From Sepioteuthis lessoniana (lineage: Eukaryota > Mollusca > Cephalopoda > Myopsida > Loliginidae), in the NCBI GenBank assembly GCA_963585895.1, contig OY757934.1, forward strand, positions 38,127,758-38,191,757: 64,000 nucleotides of DNA, given 5' to 3'. Both the position numbers and the translations under genes were made by a program. The notes beneath the pieces are model-generated. The model saw only the letters and a list, made by a program, of their open reading frames with translations, was not told where the DNA came from and made no database searches. Shown here in pieces: positions 54,628-64,000 of the stretch (its first letter is position 1; each line of letters starts with the position of its first letter).

Positions 54628-54634
<7 letters not shown>
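54501..54634. mobile_element. Foldback, 50-bp arms
   Basis: The left arm 54501-54550 (TATGAACACAATTTCCTAAC ...) is the near-perfect complement of the right arm 54585-54634 (... GGGAATTGTGTTCATA), about 46 of 50 matches, with a 34-base loop rich in GTGATTGAGTGAG. No coding sequence. Could be a MITE or a hairpin-forming transcript. Confidence 0.75.
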
Positions 54635-54665
<31 letters not shown>

Positions 54666-54719
54666 TCTATGTATGCAGCGTGAAGCGAAAGAATGGATTC
54701 CTCATACACACACACAAGC

Positions 54720-54786
<67 letters not shown>

Positions 54787-54804
54787 GTGTGTGTGAGAGA
54801 GAGA
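54635..54804. repeat. (AT)n and (GT)n tracts
   Basis: (AT)n at 54634-54661 and 54724-54782. Between them GCGTCTATGTATGCAGCGTG is the inverse of part of 55375-55402, so a piece of the RTE relic downstream is repeated in inverted orientation. Confidence 0.8.
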
Positions 54805-55205
54805 AAGAAAGGTGTGATCAAAAAGTATCGAGACTGAATATCTGAAAATTTATAATTCAAATGATGATGTGTGTACAACTGAACAACTTCTGCAATAAAG
54901 TGATGATGTTCAAACGTCTCGATGAGTCAGTGCGAACTCTCGATATTTTTTTGTTCGGCAGTTTGGGGAGAAACACTGGATAGTACCAAAATAATTATCT
55001 TCCATATTCTGCACACTAAGTTTCGTGAGACATTTTCTCGTTTCTTAAGGTGTAAATTCATCCGATCGCTAAGATTAGAAAACGTGGAGGACATTGAAAG
55101 AAATAGAATGGTACAGCTCCGCGCCGTATAAAAAGTGAGATTCCAGGGGTGCTCCTAACCATGGAAATCTCGCTGGAATAAATATAGAGAATTCCCAGAG
55201 AACAT
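54805..55205 (+). pseudogene. Mariner-like transposon relic
   Basis: Starts AAGGTGTGATCAAAAAGTAT CGAGACT, a mariner-type terminal sequence. A frame at 55070-55190 reads LENVEDIERNRMVQLRAV, then (after a stop) KVRFQGCS and PWKSRWNKYR. This matches the C-terminal 'xxIExxxxxxLKAIxxxxFQxCFxxWxxRWxKCI' of mariner transposases. Upstream LDSTKIIIFHILHTKFRE may also belong. Dead. Confidence 0.6.
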
Positions 55206-55284
55206 CTCATTTATTGTTTATTTCTTTCCTGCTCGATACAGTTTCAGAATCGACACTTTTGTAATATATCTTGTGTATATAAAT

Positions 55285-55338
<54 letters not shown>

Positions 55339-55374
55339 TTGAGCTTGTGTGTGTTTGTAAGTGTGTATGAGGGA
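55206..55374. repeat. (AC)n(AT)n spacer
   Basis: (AC)n(AT)n at 55284-55336 and GT-rich DNA to 55370. No gene. Confidence 0.8.
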
Positions 55375-55600
55375 TCCATTGTTTCACTCCACGCTGCATA
55401 CATAGATGTGTTTCCATGTGTATGAATGCATATGAAACTGTCTTTGCTTCTCTAACAGTGCTCAGCACGTCTTGCTCGTCTTTCTTACATTGTTTGTAAG
55501 ATGGGAGGTAAGTGGCTGTATAACTTCTGTTGCTTCCATTCTTTATTAAAACTAGCTCGCAGTATCTTTGATTTGTTCCCATCGAGCTTTTTCTTCAAGC
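55375..55600 (-). pseudogene. RTE-like LINE relic
   Basis: Minus strand frame: KKKLDGNKSKILRASFNKEW, KQQKLYSHLPPILQTM, ERRARRAEHC, RSKDSFICIHTHGNTSMYAA. This is the segment joining the RT thumb and the C-terminal region of the same family as 20290 and 44170. Two stops. Confidence 0.75.
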
Positions 55601-55619
55601 GTTGATTTCAAGTCAACGA

Positions 55620-55940
55620 GGTGTTAACATACAACAGTATTGAAATGGCGATGAGCACCCAGGCGAAGGAATTTACGACTGCCACTCGCATAATGCAAAG
55701 CTCTTCGAATAAATTCAGCACTCTGGAATCCGGTGAGGCAAAAATGTAAACAATCGAAAGCGACTACATAATGCCTCATAATTCCCCAGTTGACATGGTT
55801 GGCTTGTTGGGTGAGCGGTATGATATTAAGTCTAACATAAAGTTGGGCGGGTTTCGATCCCAGCTTCAAGCGTCCTACGTGTCTAGCCACACTGAAGAGT
55901 TGTGATACAGCGAAACAGTCTGTCTGTAGATGACTATATA
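55620..55940 (+). mobile_element. SINE family G, full copy with hammerhead
   Basis: 5' part: GAGCACCCAGGCGAAGGAAT, CATAATGCAAAGCTCTTCGA, AATTCAGCACTCTGG. A tRNA-like region at about 55795-55862 has GGCTTGTTGGGTGAGCGGTA and GGTTTCGATCCC. Then comes a hammerhead motif (55880-55932) and the end at ATGACTATATA. Matches 7861-8205 on the other strand, which lets both boundaries be fixed. tRNA-like promoter followed by ribozyme is the same plan as in the unrelated 6424 family. Confidence 0.75.
55880..55932 (+). ncRNA. Hammerhead ribozyme of family G
   Basis: CTGAAGA 55892-55898 (A at variable position 7). Stem II GTTGT/ACAGC (55899-55903 and 55907-55911) with loop GAT. GAAA 55912-55915. Stem III ACA/TGT (55915-55917 and 55921-55923) with loop GTC, C55924 at the cleavage position. 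Stem I ACA/TGT next to the core with an internal loop and outer GTC/GAC. Stem I is short, so activity would depend on loop contacts. Confidence 0.6.
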
Positions 55941-55965
55941 TATATGAAGGTGGCTAATGACCAAT

Positions 55966-56262
55966 CATATTTACCAACCCCTCAGCTCGGGCAGGATATG
56001 ACACAAGGTCAATTTTTAAACGAAGTTTAACGGGTTTGAATTCAGAGCTTTCTTTCTCCTAGACTAGTTGCCTCACCAAGGCGGAAGAACCTACTCTGCC
56101 CTACTATTTATTCATAGCTGGAGGGAGAATAATTGGATTCATACCTTTCCCAAGGGCATTAGTGCTATGTGAAATGCAATTAGTCTCGTCCAGGATTTAA
56201 ACTCGTATCGTCGTGTCCGTTTTCTACGACGATAACCATTACACAAGGGGCACCTCCAATGA
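55966..56262 (-). mobile_element. SINE family A, full length
   Basis: Minus strand: GGAGGTGCCCCTTGTGTAAT head at 56262, GTTATCGTCGTAGAAAACGG, B box AGTTTAAATCCTGGACGAGA, full body, and TATTTACCAACCCCTCAGC on the plus strand at 55966. Near-identical to 35048 and 57591. Confidence 0.9.
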
Positions 56263-56356
56263 CCAATGAAGGCGGAATCTTCTAGAAAAATATATTTCGG
56301 ATAATTTATGTACAAAATCGAAATCTTAGAAGAACTTCCGGCTAAATTGGATTTTA

Positions 56357-56392
<36 letters not shown>

Positions 56393-56880
56393 AGAGAGAG
56401 AGAGAGAGAGAAAGACTCACGCACATACAGAGAAAGTGGAGAAATATACAGAGAAAGAAAAAGAAATATCTCATCCCATCATCGTTTTTTCTCACCCCAC
56501 TGCAAGACAAGGAGAATAGTTGGCCCTTTTCTGCTCCGCTGACTCATAATATGTTGGCAAGGGGTTTAAATTAAGAGTTGTCCTTCTCGAGTTGACCTCG
56601 CAAGATAGAACAGTCCGCACTACTTTATTTAACGTCCACTTCCTTATATAGATGCTAGACGGCACTTGAAGTGTAGTCCATGATGACATTTATGCTTCTA
56701 TCTAGGAATGAGTTAAGGATTATAATTAGAATTTCATTGCTGTTGCCGTTGTATCGAGGAATTAATTTTTTCTTGAAGTTGGGGCCTTTTAATGAATCTC
56801 AGTCTAAGATATGCCGTTTTTATGTTGGATCACGACTACATACACACATACATACATGCGAACATAATGAGAATTTTAGT

Positions 56881-56930
<50 letters not shown>

Positions 56931-56951
56931 AATAGACTGAACAAGGAAGTC

Positions 56952-57018
<67 letters not shown>

Positions 57019-57590
57019 ATTGTCAATACACGCGTCTTTGTGATGCTTGTGTAACTTGATAAATATATTCATGAATGCAGATCCAATCAGTGATTGTATA
57101 CGCCTAAAGATTCTAACGTGTTGCGCAACTTGCCACGACAAGGTCTGTGTCTACACACACCAACGATTAACATCACACACACACACACGCGCATGCGCAT
57201 ATATAGAATGTCTATGTGTGTTAGATATTTAGGTGCGGGTGAATGCGAGTATGTGTTTACTGGCTTCTGTCTGCTTATTCCTGTAAGTTCGTTATATTTA
57301 TTAGAATTTCCCTTCGCTGCTGTTAGACAATGACATTTAATCAAAACAATGACCATCCAGTTATTATGATGCATCAATTTTTCCTTTATTGTCCAACTAA
57401 TAAATTATGAGTGGGCGGTAACGACGCCGTATTTCATTATTAGTAACTACCTTAAAAAGAAAATAAACTCTTCTTTCTTTTATTTTCTCTCTGAAAAATG
57501 TTAATTTATCTGACAGGACACATATGTGCTTGCGTGGGTGCGTTAGTGTGTGCATGTGCGTGTATAGTCTGATCTATCTATCTATGGAAG
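56263..57590. other. Spacer with long (GATA)n tracts
   Basis: (CT)(AT)(AG) tract at 56359-56412. Two (GATA)n runs at 56881-56930 and 56954-57018, separated by AATAGACTGAACAAGGAAGT. AC-rich at 57170-57190. Overlapping frames on both strands around 57047-57377 show no domain. No gene. Confidence 0.55.
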
Positions 57591-57872
57591 GTGCCCGTGG
57601 TGTAATGGTGATCGTCGTAGGGAATGGACACGGCACACGAGTTCAAATCCTGGACGAGACTGATTGCATTTCACATTGCGCTAATACCCTTGGGAAAGGT
57701 ATGAATCCAATAACTCTCCCTCCAGCTATGGGTAAATAGTAAGGCAGACTTGGTTCTTCAGCCTTGTTGAGGCAACTAGTCTAGGAGAAGGAAAACTCTG
57801 AATTCAAACCTGTTAAACTCCGCTTAAAAATTGACCTTGTGTCATATCCTGCCCGAGCGGAAGGGTTGGTAA
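57591..57872 (+). mobile_element. SINE family A, full length, inside (TATC)n
   Basis: GGTGCCCGTGGTGTAATGGT head, GAGTTCAAATCCTGGACGAG, ATTTCACATTGCGCTAATAC, CTCCAGCTATGGGTAAATAG, CAACTAGTCTAGGAGAAGG, TGTCATATCCTGCCCGAGCG and GGGTTGGTAAATA. TATCTATC lies on both sides (57571-57585 and 57877-57898), so the element went into, or created, a tetranucleotide repeat. Best reference copy of family A here. Confidence 0.92.
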
Positions 57873-58124
57873 ATATGCTTATCTATCTATCTATCTATCC
57901 CTAAAATATTCATTAGGTTCGTGTGCGTGTGTATGCGCATGTGTGCGTGCGTGCGTGTTGTCTGATTAGTGTAAAAACTTTAAGTATAAGCTCCTGATAT
58001 AAAATGTTTGCTTTTATTCCTGCTCTGTTGCTAATCATTAGGCGCTTTTTTACTGAGAGGTATATTTTTGGTTTCGCCGGGACAAATTTTTGTTATATAT
58101 GTAGACCACAAAGCTTGAAAGGAA
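57873..58124. other. Spacer
   Basis: (TATC)n at 57877-57898 and GT-rich DNA at 57920-57958. No gene. Confidence 0.6.
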
Positions 58125-58350
58125 TATCTTCTGTATTGCATCCATTACTCCCAGATCCACTCAGACGTGAAGTGCGAGTACCTTTCAAAGTCCCATCTAT
58201 GGGTCAAATAGATCTATTGGATAACTTTATACCATGCAACTGTATGCAAAAAAAACACAGAAGAAATAATCTTATAGAAAATGCAAATGGACGAAAATCC
58301 TTAATTTCTGGTCATAAAATGGTCCTAGACCGGTTAACATGCCGTAAAAA
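58125..58350 (+). mobile_element. SINE family C relic
   Basis: TTGCATCCATTACTCCCAGA, TCCACTCAGACGTGAAGTGC and CCCATCTATGGGTCAAATAG fit the middle of family C; 58300-58350 (GGTCATAAAATGGTCC, CATGCCGTAAAAATTAA) fits a worn tail. The 116-codon frame 58004-58354 crosses it and is not a gene. Confidence 0.5.
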
Positions 58351-58560
58351 TTAATCAATAAATCTCTGTAAAGATTCATCTTAGTTTTCTGAATTTCTGT
58401 GACGAAGATTGATAATTTTTATCCTTCAGGGTTTTCGGACAATTGTCTTCATCTTTATTGTTATATTCACGTTTCAGCCGATGTGTTCTCGAGCATTCTT
58501 CAGGTGTTTCTTGTCGAACTTGGGAATCTACACGGAACTTCGAGCTCTGTCTAATTTATT

Positions 58561-58850
58561 CCATGGTGGTTACTTGCTCTGATTTCGTTAAGCGCAACCG
58601 AGTACAAATGTTTAGTATTCCTGTATTGTTACTCGCCTGCAGTCAGGATTGGATCTACAACCTTTACTTTAAAGCTCAGGGAACCAGTTATAACCAGTAA
58701 CAGTTATAGACGTTGGTTCCCTAAGCTTCTAAGTGACAATCATCTGGAGGTTGCTGGTTCAAATCTGACTGCAGGCGAATAACAATACCGGAATACTTAA
58801 CACTTGTACCCGTTTATGGTTAACGGAATCAGAGCCAGTGACCCCTGTGG
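58561..58850. mobile_element. Inverted tRNA-like pair (foldback)
   Basis: Arms 58561-58685 and 58715-58850 are inverted copies sharing GACTGCAGGCGA, TAACAATAC, GAATAC and GGTTCCCT, separated by 29 bases. The right arm contains GGTTGCTGGTTCAAATCTGA, a B-box-like stretch. Just upstream, 58440-58530 holds on the minus strand CTGAAGAATGCTCGAG...CTGAAACG, a weak hammerhead-like string. Confidence 0.6.
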
Positions 58851-59675
58851 ATTAAATAAAGGACGTAGTACGAACGAAATACAGTCATCGTTTGTTGGAT
58901 TTAGATTTTTGATAAAACATCAAGATTTTGATCGTCTATCTGTCCAGTGAATTGCTCAGTAAAATCTATATTGACAATGTTTTCTTTTCAAATCCAGATT
59001 GCAGTTGCGAACATTGTGACAAAATTTGGAATTTTTCTTTAAGAGTGATTAAAATAAAACACTCTCAGTCACGAGCGTTTAAAACATTTATGCCGTTCGT
59101 GTTCGAGCAAAATTGTCGTTCATCTTTTCACTAATTAAGGGTTTTTCCAAAATATTTTTTTCACTATAATTCCGTGCTACACGCTAAACTTTCTAAATTT
59201 TCAGAAGGATTTCTTAATTGTTGAATCTCATGTGCATCTTAAAGTTTAACTGCAAGGAAAACATCTTCACACGTTTCATTTTACTCAAACATCTTTTATT
59301 CAGCAGGAAACATTTCCTTTCTTATTCAAACATATGACTAATTCTAACAAGTCCAAAAGTTAAACATGGATTCTCCAACTCAATAAACTATTATATTTAC
59401 ATTGAATTAAACTAATGAGACTTTGACATGCAAACACTTTTTAGTCAATGACGCTTAAGAATAATGTTTTTTAATTTCCCATTATATCATGTCTTGTTTA
59501 ATCTTTTTCTTGAAAAGTTGTTGCTGCGAAATATTCCTGTTACTCTCTGAAGTAATCGTCTAAGCTGGGCCAGTGGCCAAGACTTGGATATCAGCTGTAG
59601 ATGTAAAACCATTCCTTAGTACTGATAATGTGTAGGAAAATAGTTTTTTCCATCAGAGTTAAGCTATGGGGAAAT

Positions 59676-59745
<70 letters not shown>

Positions 59746-60005
59746 AACACAATCGTTTAAAAAGCGTTCAATTAATCTAAAGTGCTCAACCAGTGGCCAG
59801 TAGATCAGTATAGAAACTAAAAATAATTTAAGTCTGACTTTCTTAGTTTTGTTTCATTACTAATAATTTCGTTTTTACAAAATAAAAAGTGCAATCGTCC
59901 GATGGAATTTTTTTGATGATATGAATGACAAGATGCATTATAAGTACCAAATAGATGTAACTCGATACAGTGTTATAGATAGATAGATAGATAGATATGA
60001 GATGG
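58851..60005. other. Unassigned spacer
   Basis: (AT)n at 59677-59743 and (GATA)n at 59976-59997. 58900-59670 is ordinary AT-rich DNA without an exon-like frame or known repeat. Confidence 0.5.
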
Positions 60006-60215
60006 AATGAAATGTTTCATTCTTTTGCTCTGATCACGACTTCCAACTGATATGATGATTCATCTATTGTGACTATTTTTTCTCACTCATAAAATGATTT
60101 TGATAGAATATTTTTGTATCCAAAATTTTGAAGTCGAAACGTGTTGGCATAAAAACTAACAAGCAATAAACAAATCATCAAAACTACACCAATATATATT
60201 TTACGTTTATTTCCT
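60006..60215 (+). mobile_element. Penelope-like terminal repeat relic
   Basis: TTTTGAAGTCGAAACGTGTT, GGCATAAAAACTAACAAGCA and ATAAACAAATCATCAAAACT match the terminal repeat of the PLE at 26180-26253 (TTGAAGTCGAAATACGTTGG, AAATAAACAAACCATGAAAC). No coding part remains nearby. Confidence 0.55.
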
Positions 60216-60226
60216 TTCTCTCTCTC

Positions 60227-60267
<41 letters not shown>
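60216..60267. repeat. (CT)(AC)(AT) tract
   Basis: Compound microsatellite between two transposon relics. Confidence 0.9.
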
Positions 60268-60269
<2 letters not shown>

Positions 60270-60765
60270 GAAGGTCATTCAGGGAATAAGAAGATTTTAT
60301 TATTAAGGAAAATAATTTCTTTTCAGATTTTTTCCCATACATGTAAACTTTGTACTATTTGGAATTAATTTATTAGAAAAATTATTCTAATCTCACAAAA
60401 AAATTCTTTAGAAGCTATTTAAAATAGCGTCAAAACAAATAGCGAGCACCAGGCTTGACCAGAGGTCTGTCATCAAATTTTTGGTGGGTGAAAAGTACAA
60501 AACATGTGAAAGTTACAGTAGAACACGTAATGCGTATTGGTTTGCCATGGGTTTGCCATGGAGGGAAAACATACAGATCCTCTGGAAAAGAACAAGTTCT
60601 GGACACAGTGGTCTGTAAAGATCAAGCGAACAGTCTTCTCGGACATAAAAAAAAACAAACTTATCATCGGTAATTTTCTTTAAAAAGGTGATACACTAAA
60701 CAGTGCCTTATTTTGCCAATTCTTAGGGCAAAATTCACTTTATCTATTAAATGACCCTCATATAT
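60268..60765. mobile_element. DNA-transposon relic or large MITE
   Basis: Left end TGAAGGTCATTCAGGGAATA and right end, inverted, TGAGGGTCATTTAATAGATA are imperfect inverted repeats. About 500 bp, with an open frame at 60455-60673 that has no clear transposase motif but could be a degraded DDE protein. Confidence 0.45.
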
Positions 60766-61452
60766 ATAAATATGTGTGTATGTATGTGTGCGTGTGTGTT
60801 CAGCTAGGAATTTGGAAATCTTTGCAACACCATAAAGGAGTGTATTTGAAATGTCTTCTTGTTCAAAGACTAACAACCGACTTGACAGCATTTGACGCCG
60901 GTGGATGAGAAAAGTTTGGGAGACTTAAAAGGCAAATAACAAATATTCAGAAACTTTTTCGTTCGTTTCATCCTTTCACTGCCGATTGCGACAATAGTCT
61001 ATTTCTTAGTGCCATGCAAAAATAGTTGAATTTTACATGACGTTCTGTTTTATGATTCGTATTTTCTACACACTGGAGAAATTTGTTGAGAAATTTCTCG
61101 TTATTCTTACTCTAAATTTAACAAATTTGCCATATTTTTCATTCGGATTGTAGCTACTGGAACTCATTATGAAGGATGAATGTTATCAAACCGAGCATGT
61201 TATAAAATCGTGTTAATTTTAATCCTAATAATCACATACAGATGATACACATGCTACTGTACCTAATTTTGGCAGCGTAGAAAAAGTCTAGAAATTTTCT
61301 GATTGGTATTTATAACTCATCTTGTTGCAAGCAAATGTTTCATTTGAAAATTGTGTTTTCTGTTTTATAGAAAACACGCAATGAAACAATTAGTCATGGA
61401 ACAAAACTACAGAGATGATATTTAAATTACTTTAGTTTATATATATATATAT
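60766..61452. other. Unassigned spacer
   Basis: GT-rich DNA at 60775-60800, otherwise ordinary AT-rich sequence. A small near-palindrome ATTGTGTTTTCTGTTTTATA followed by GAAAACAC lies at 61351-61378. Confidence 0.45.
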
Positions 61453-61647
61453 ACGAGTGTCGGTTGAAAAGTCCATAGGCTGTCTAGGATACTCTCATGA
61501 GCCGAGACCGAATCAGGTTTATTTTTCAACATAGTCCCCCCCTTGAGGCCCAAACACTTCTTCCATCCGTGTTGCAGTGTTTGGATCCCACTGGTAAAAA
61601 TCCAACAACACCAGATATGAGGTCATCATATGAACTTTTCAGCCACG

Positions 61648-61655
<8 letters not shown>
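61453..61655 (-). pseudogene. Mariner transposase C-terminus with TIR
   Basis: Minus strand reads WKKCLGLKGG then, shifted, DYVEK and a stop, the end of many mariner transposases (W-x-K-C-(I/V)-x-L-x-G-D-Y-V-E-K). Beyond the stop, 61453-61480 (plus strand CGAGTGTCGGTTGAAAAGTC) is the terminal inverted repeat. The rest of the element is missing. Confidence 0.7.

Positions 61656-61710
<55 letters not shown>
61656..61710. repeat. (AT)n(GT)n microsatellite
   Basis: (AT)n then (GT)n. Borders the truncated mariner end and a SINE tail. Confidence 0.95.
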
Positions 61711-61849
61711 CAAACAAATGATTGATATTCAGTGGAATTATTTGTATTAGATAACAATACTTGAAATCATTTAACTATGTGCAAATAAATGAGTTCTGTC
61801 TTGTTAAGAATGTTACCGACAAACAATTCCTTTACACATCATATATATT

Positions 61850-61918
<69 letters not shown>

Positions 61919-61980
61919 AACAGAGTTTGGCATTAAATAATCTACAAGGGTTGATATGCTGTAAAACACCACCAACCAAA
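61711..61980 (+). mobile_element. SINE family C' tail with internal microsatellite
   Basis: C' units (AACAATACTTGAAATCATTT, AACTATGTGCAAATAAATGA) at 61711-61840, then (AT)n(GT)n at 61855-61918, then the shared tail TTTGGCATTAAATAATCTAC, GGGTTGATATGCTGTAAAAC. The microsatellite has expanded inside the SINE. Confidence 0.65.
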
Positions 61981-62371
61981 CAACCAATCAATATCGTTTC
62001 TGCTTGACTCAAACTACAGTTCCAAATCGACGAGTTGTTTAAATTTAGGACTAATCTTTAAACACTGCGATATCTTCATCAGTGAGAAACTGTTGTATGT
62101 GATGTATAGTAAGGTGCTCCGTCATTATTTCAGCTTCTGTTATATCGAGTAATACCTTGTCAAAATAATGTATTTTTCGTTATTCAGTATTCTATTGATT
62201 TTTATCAGTTTTATTTCACCGATGATTTTCATGTAACACCAAGCTGATTAGCAGCATCCAACTTTTACAGAATCACAAATACTGCTACAGAAAGGACATT
62301 GTCGAAAATGTTTATCTTTTTAGTAGAAATTAAACAGCTTTATTTTTTGCTAAGGGATTTATACTTTTAAG
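61981..62371. other. Spacer
   Basis: No gene or recognised repeat. Confidence 0.5.
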
Positions 62372-62715
62372 TAAAGTTGGCGACTGTAATCGAGGGCGAC
62401 CCGAAGGCTCCCTTTTCAATAGCTACTACACCAAGTACCATTTTTTAAAGTCTTTGGTATGACTCGACCTGGAATTGAACTCCGGTCTTCCGGACCACTA
62501 GACAATGGCCCGGGACACCTGGGTTCAATCCCAGCTCGAGTCATACCAAAAACTCTAAAATGGTACTTGATGCCTCCTTGCTTAACACTCAGCATTATAA
62601 GTTACAGAACAATCCAGGGAAAGGAATAGCGCCCTCTCCTACACCTTGGTGTAGTAGCTATCGAAAATGGAGACTTGGGGTTACCCTCGACTACGGTCGC
62701 TAACTTTACTTTTTT
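62372..62715. mobile_element. SINE family F, head-to-head inverted pair
   Basis: Minus-strand copy 62372-62508 and plus-strand copy about 62509-62715 meet at CAATGGCCCGGGACACCTGG within their tRNA-like heads. Left arm: B box GAGTTCAATTCC, missing its CTCCTTGC segment. Right arm: GGTTCAATCCCAG, AATGGTACTTGATGCCTCCT and one array unit. Transcripts could form a long hairpin. Confidence 0.75.
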
Positions 62716-62997
62716 ATTTATATTTAGTTACTCATTTGAGCGTACCCAATACAATAACTTTATGATAGGGATAGATGTCGGGAGAGATGATGATGATATA
62801 GTTTGGAAGAAAATTAACATTTAACTTTTTAAAACTGGTCAGGGTATACTGACTCATTGCTCATACAATCTCTGTGTGTGTGTGTGTGTGTGTGTATGTG
62901 TGTGTGTGTGAAAATATGTGTGTGTTTCAAAGTACAGAGACGTACATGAAAAAGATTGCATTCAACCGGGATATACTAAATATATCTAAAAACAAAT
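62716..62997. other. Spacer with (GT)n
   Basis: (GT)n at 62875-62911. No gene. Confidence 0.6.
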
Positions 62998-63490
62998 GAG
63001 ACCAATCACCTGGGACCGTCGAATACACGGACTGCATCTCTGCAGAGGAATAAGATCTCCTCACAACGAGTCTCCTGGATTCAACATTAAGCTATTTTAT
63101 GGTGAGTCTCCAATAATGCTGGAACCTTCAGGAATGCAGAGAACCCCTACATTTTCCATAGCTCCCTGGCCCACTCTGGCCCAGAGTGGTAGCACCTGAG
63201 AGGGTCCTATCTACGGGTCAAATAGAACTATTTGGCGTTAAACTGAGTGCAAACAAATGACTTATGCTAAAATGAATTATTAGAAATAGAACTGTTTGCT
63301 CATTTAACTAGGTACAAAAAAATGACTGATGTTTAATTGAATTGTTAGTTGTACAGAGCAATACTTGGAACTATTTAACTTTGTTGACATATATTTATAA
63401 ATCATATATCTACTATATATAAAAATCCGGATTTGGCATTAAATAACCCACAATGGTTGATATGCCATAAAACCAAACAAAACTAAACTA
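62998..63490 (+). mobile_element. SINE family C copy
   Basis: Head CACCTGGGACCGTCGAATAC, GCATCTCTGCAGAGGAATAA, CGAGTCTCCTGGATTCAACA, CACTCTGGCCCAGAGTGG, then one TTAGAAATAGAACTG unit and C'-type units to 63400. Tail GATTTGGCATTAAATAACCC with GGTTGATATGCCATAAAACC. Mixed C/C' tail. Confidence 0.8.
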
Positions 63491-63921
63491 CACTAAATCA
63501 ACTGATAAATATAATAACTCAAATTTCACGGCACAAACGATTTATAAATGATGCAACGAGATATAGACACGAGAAAATATAATTTAAGAATTCTCATGTA
63601 AAGAGCCTTGAAAAAAAAAAAACGCAAACGCCTCACATTTTTTCTTAATTCAAAATCTGTCAAAAGATAAGGTGGGGGCGATTACAGACCAGTTACAAAG
63701 TTAAAGGTTTTATTTCCTTCTATATATTTGTAATCCAAACTTGATTATTTTTCAAGTAGAGAGATTGAAGTTTAATAATAAATTCTACTTAATATTTGGT
63801 TTGATTCTATTATGTTACATTGGAACTAATAAAATCTTGGTGTCTGGTTTAGAAGAAAATAGAATTTTCTAACTATAAAAATTTAGTAAAGAACAGATAG
63901 ATAGATAGATAGAATGACAGA
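63491..63921. other. Unassigned spacer
   Basis: AT-rich; (GATA)n at 63895-63912 just before the SINE A end. No gene. Confidence 0.5.
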
Positions 63922-64000
63922 TCCTATTTACCTAACCCCTCCGCTCGGGCAAGATATGACACAAGGTCAATTTTTAAGCGGAGTTTAACAGGTTTGAATT
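63922..64000 (-). mobile_element. SINE family A, cut by the window end
   Basis: Plus strand CCTATTTACCTAACCCCTCC, GGGCAAGATATGACACAAGG, AAGCGGAGTTTAACAGG. The rest of the element lies beyond 64000. As at 57591, it borders a (GATA)n tract. Confidence 0.85.

Noticed and set aside
57591..57665. Possible functional tRNA gene (head of SINE A)
   Set aside because: A and B boxes are present but no proper cloverleaf or acceptor pairing, and the sequence continues into the SINE body found in many copies.
58004..58354. 116-codon open frame
   Set aside because: It runs across a diverged family C SINE, so it is not an exon.

Overview
The window looks like gene-poor, intronic or intergenic DNA from an animal genome, most likely a cephalopod such as an octopus. 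That inference rests on the AT-rich background, very long (AT)n, (GT)n and (GATA)n tracts, many tRNA-derived SINEs of the kind known from octopus, and mollusc-like Penelope, RTE, RLE-type and mariner relics. I found no convincing host protein-coding exon, functional tRNA gene, CRISPR array or operon. Long open frames are microsatellite translations (Ile-Tyr, Cys-Val, Thr-His) or relics of transposable elements. || Layout. 1-5.1 kb: a Penelope-like (PLE) terminal sequence, then a PLE relic (RT, then GIY-YIG) split by a SINE with a 117-bp tandem array. 5.9-8.2 kb: nested SINEs, including a TIR-bounded tRNA-like element with a hammerhead ribozyme core. 9.5-10.9 kb: a deleted mariner and a 650-bp compound microsatellite. 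11-20 kb: SINEs, a second hammerhead element, a small foldback, mariner pieces. 20-24 kb: two RTE-like LINE relics and a SINE split by a LINE with an ORF1 fragment. 24.6-26.3 kb: a MITE and a PLE with inverted terminal repeats. 28.5-30.9 kb: an RLE-type LINE relic and a 1-kb palindrome with hammerhead motifs at both ends. 35-43 kb: a retrozyme-like direct repeat, solo-LTR-like insert, nested SINEs, and a young structured SINE with a 19-bp TSD. 44-56 kb: palindromic hammerhead element, 5S-derived repeat, more RTE, mariner and LTR relics. 56-64 kb: SINEs, foldbacks and MITEs. || Working names used here. A: tRNA-like head GTGCCCGTGGTGTAATGGTT, tail ending near GAGGGGTTGGTAAATA. B: head GTCCTCGTGGTGTAATGGTT. 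C: head GCCCAGTCGGCTGGGG, body with many TTTGAAATAGAACTG motifs (C' = variant whose tail has ~55-60-bp TTAAATGGTTTCAAGTATTG units). F: tRNA-like head plus 117-bp array. G: tRNA-like head plus 3' hammerhead. H: foldback with hammerhead ends. D, I, J, K: minor families. B, C, F and I share a 3' stem-loop and tail (GGTTGATATGCCATAAAAC), suggesting one partner LINE. || The most striking signal is that at least three unrelated short families carry the type I hammerhead core (CUGANGA, stem II, GAAA, short stem III, H17) next to tRNA-like or palindromic sequence, with a stem II pair that covaries between copies. Schistosome Sm-alpha repeats, Penelope elements and metazoan retrozymes are the known precedents for mobile hammerheads. 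All family assignments are by eye.
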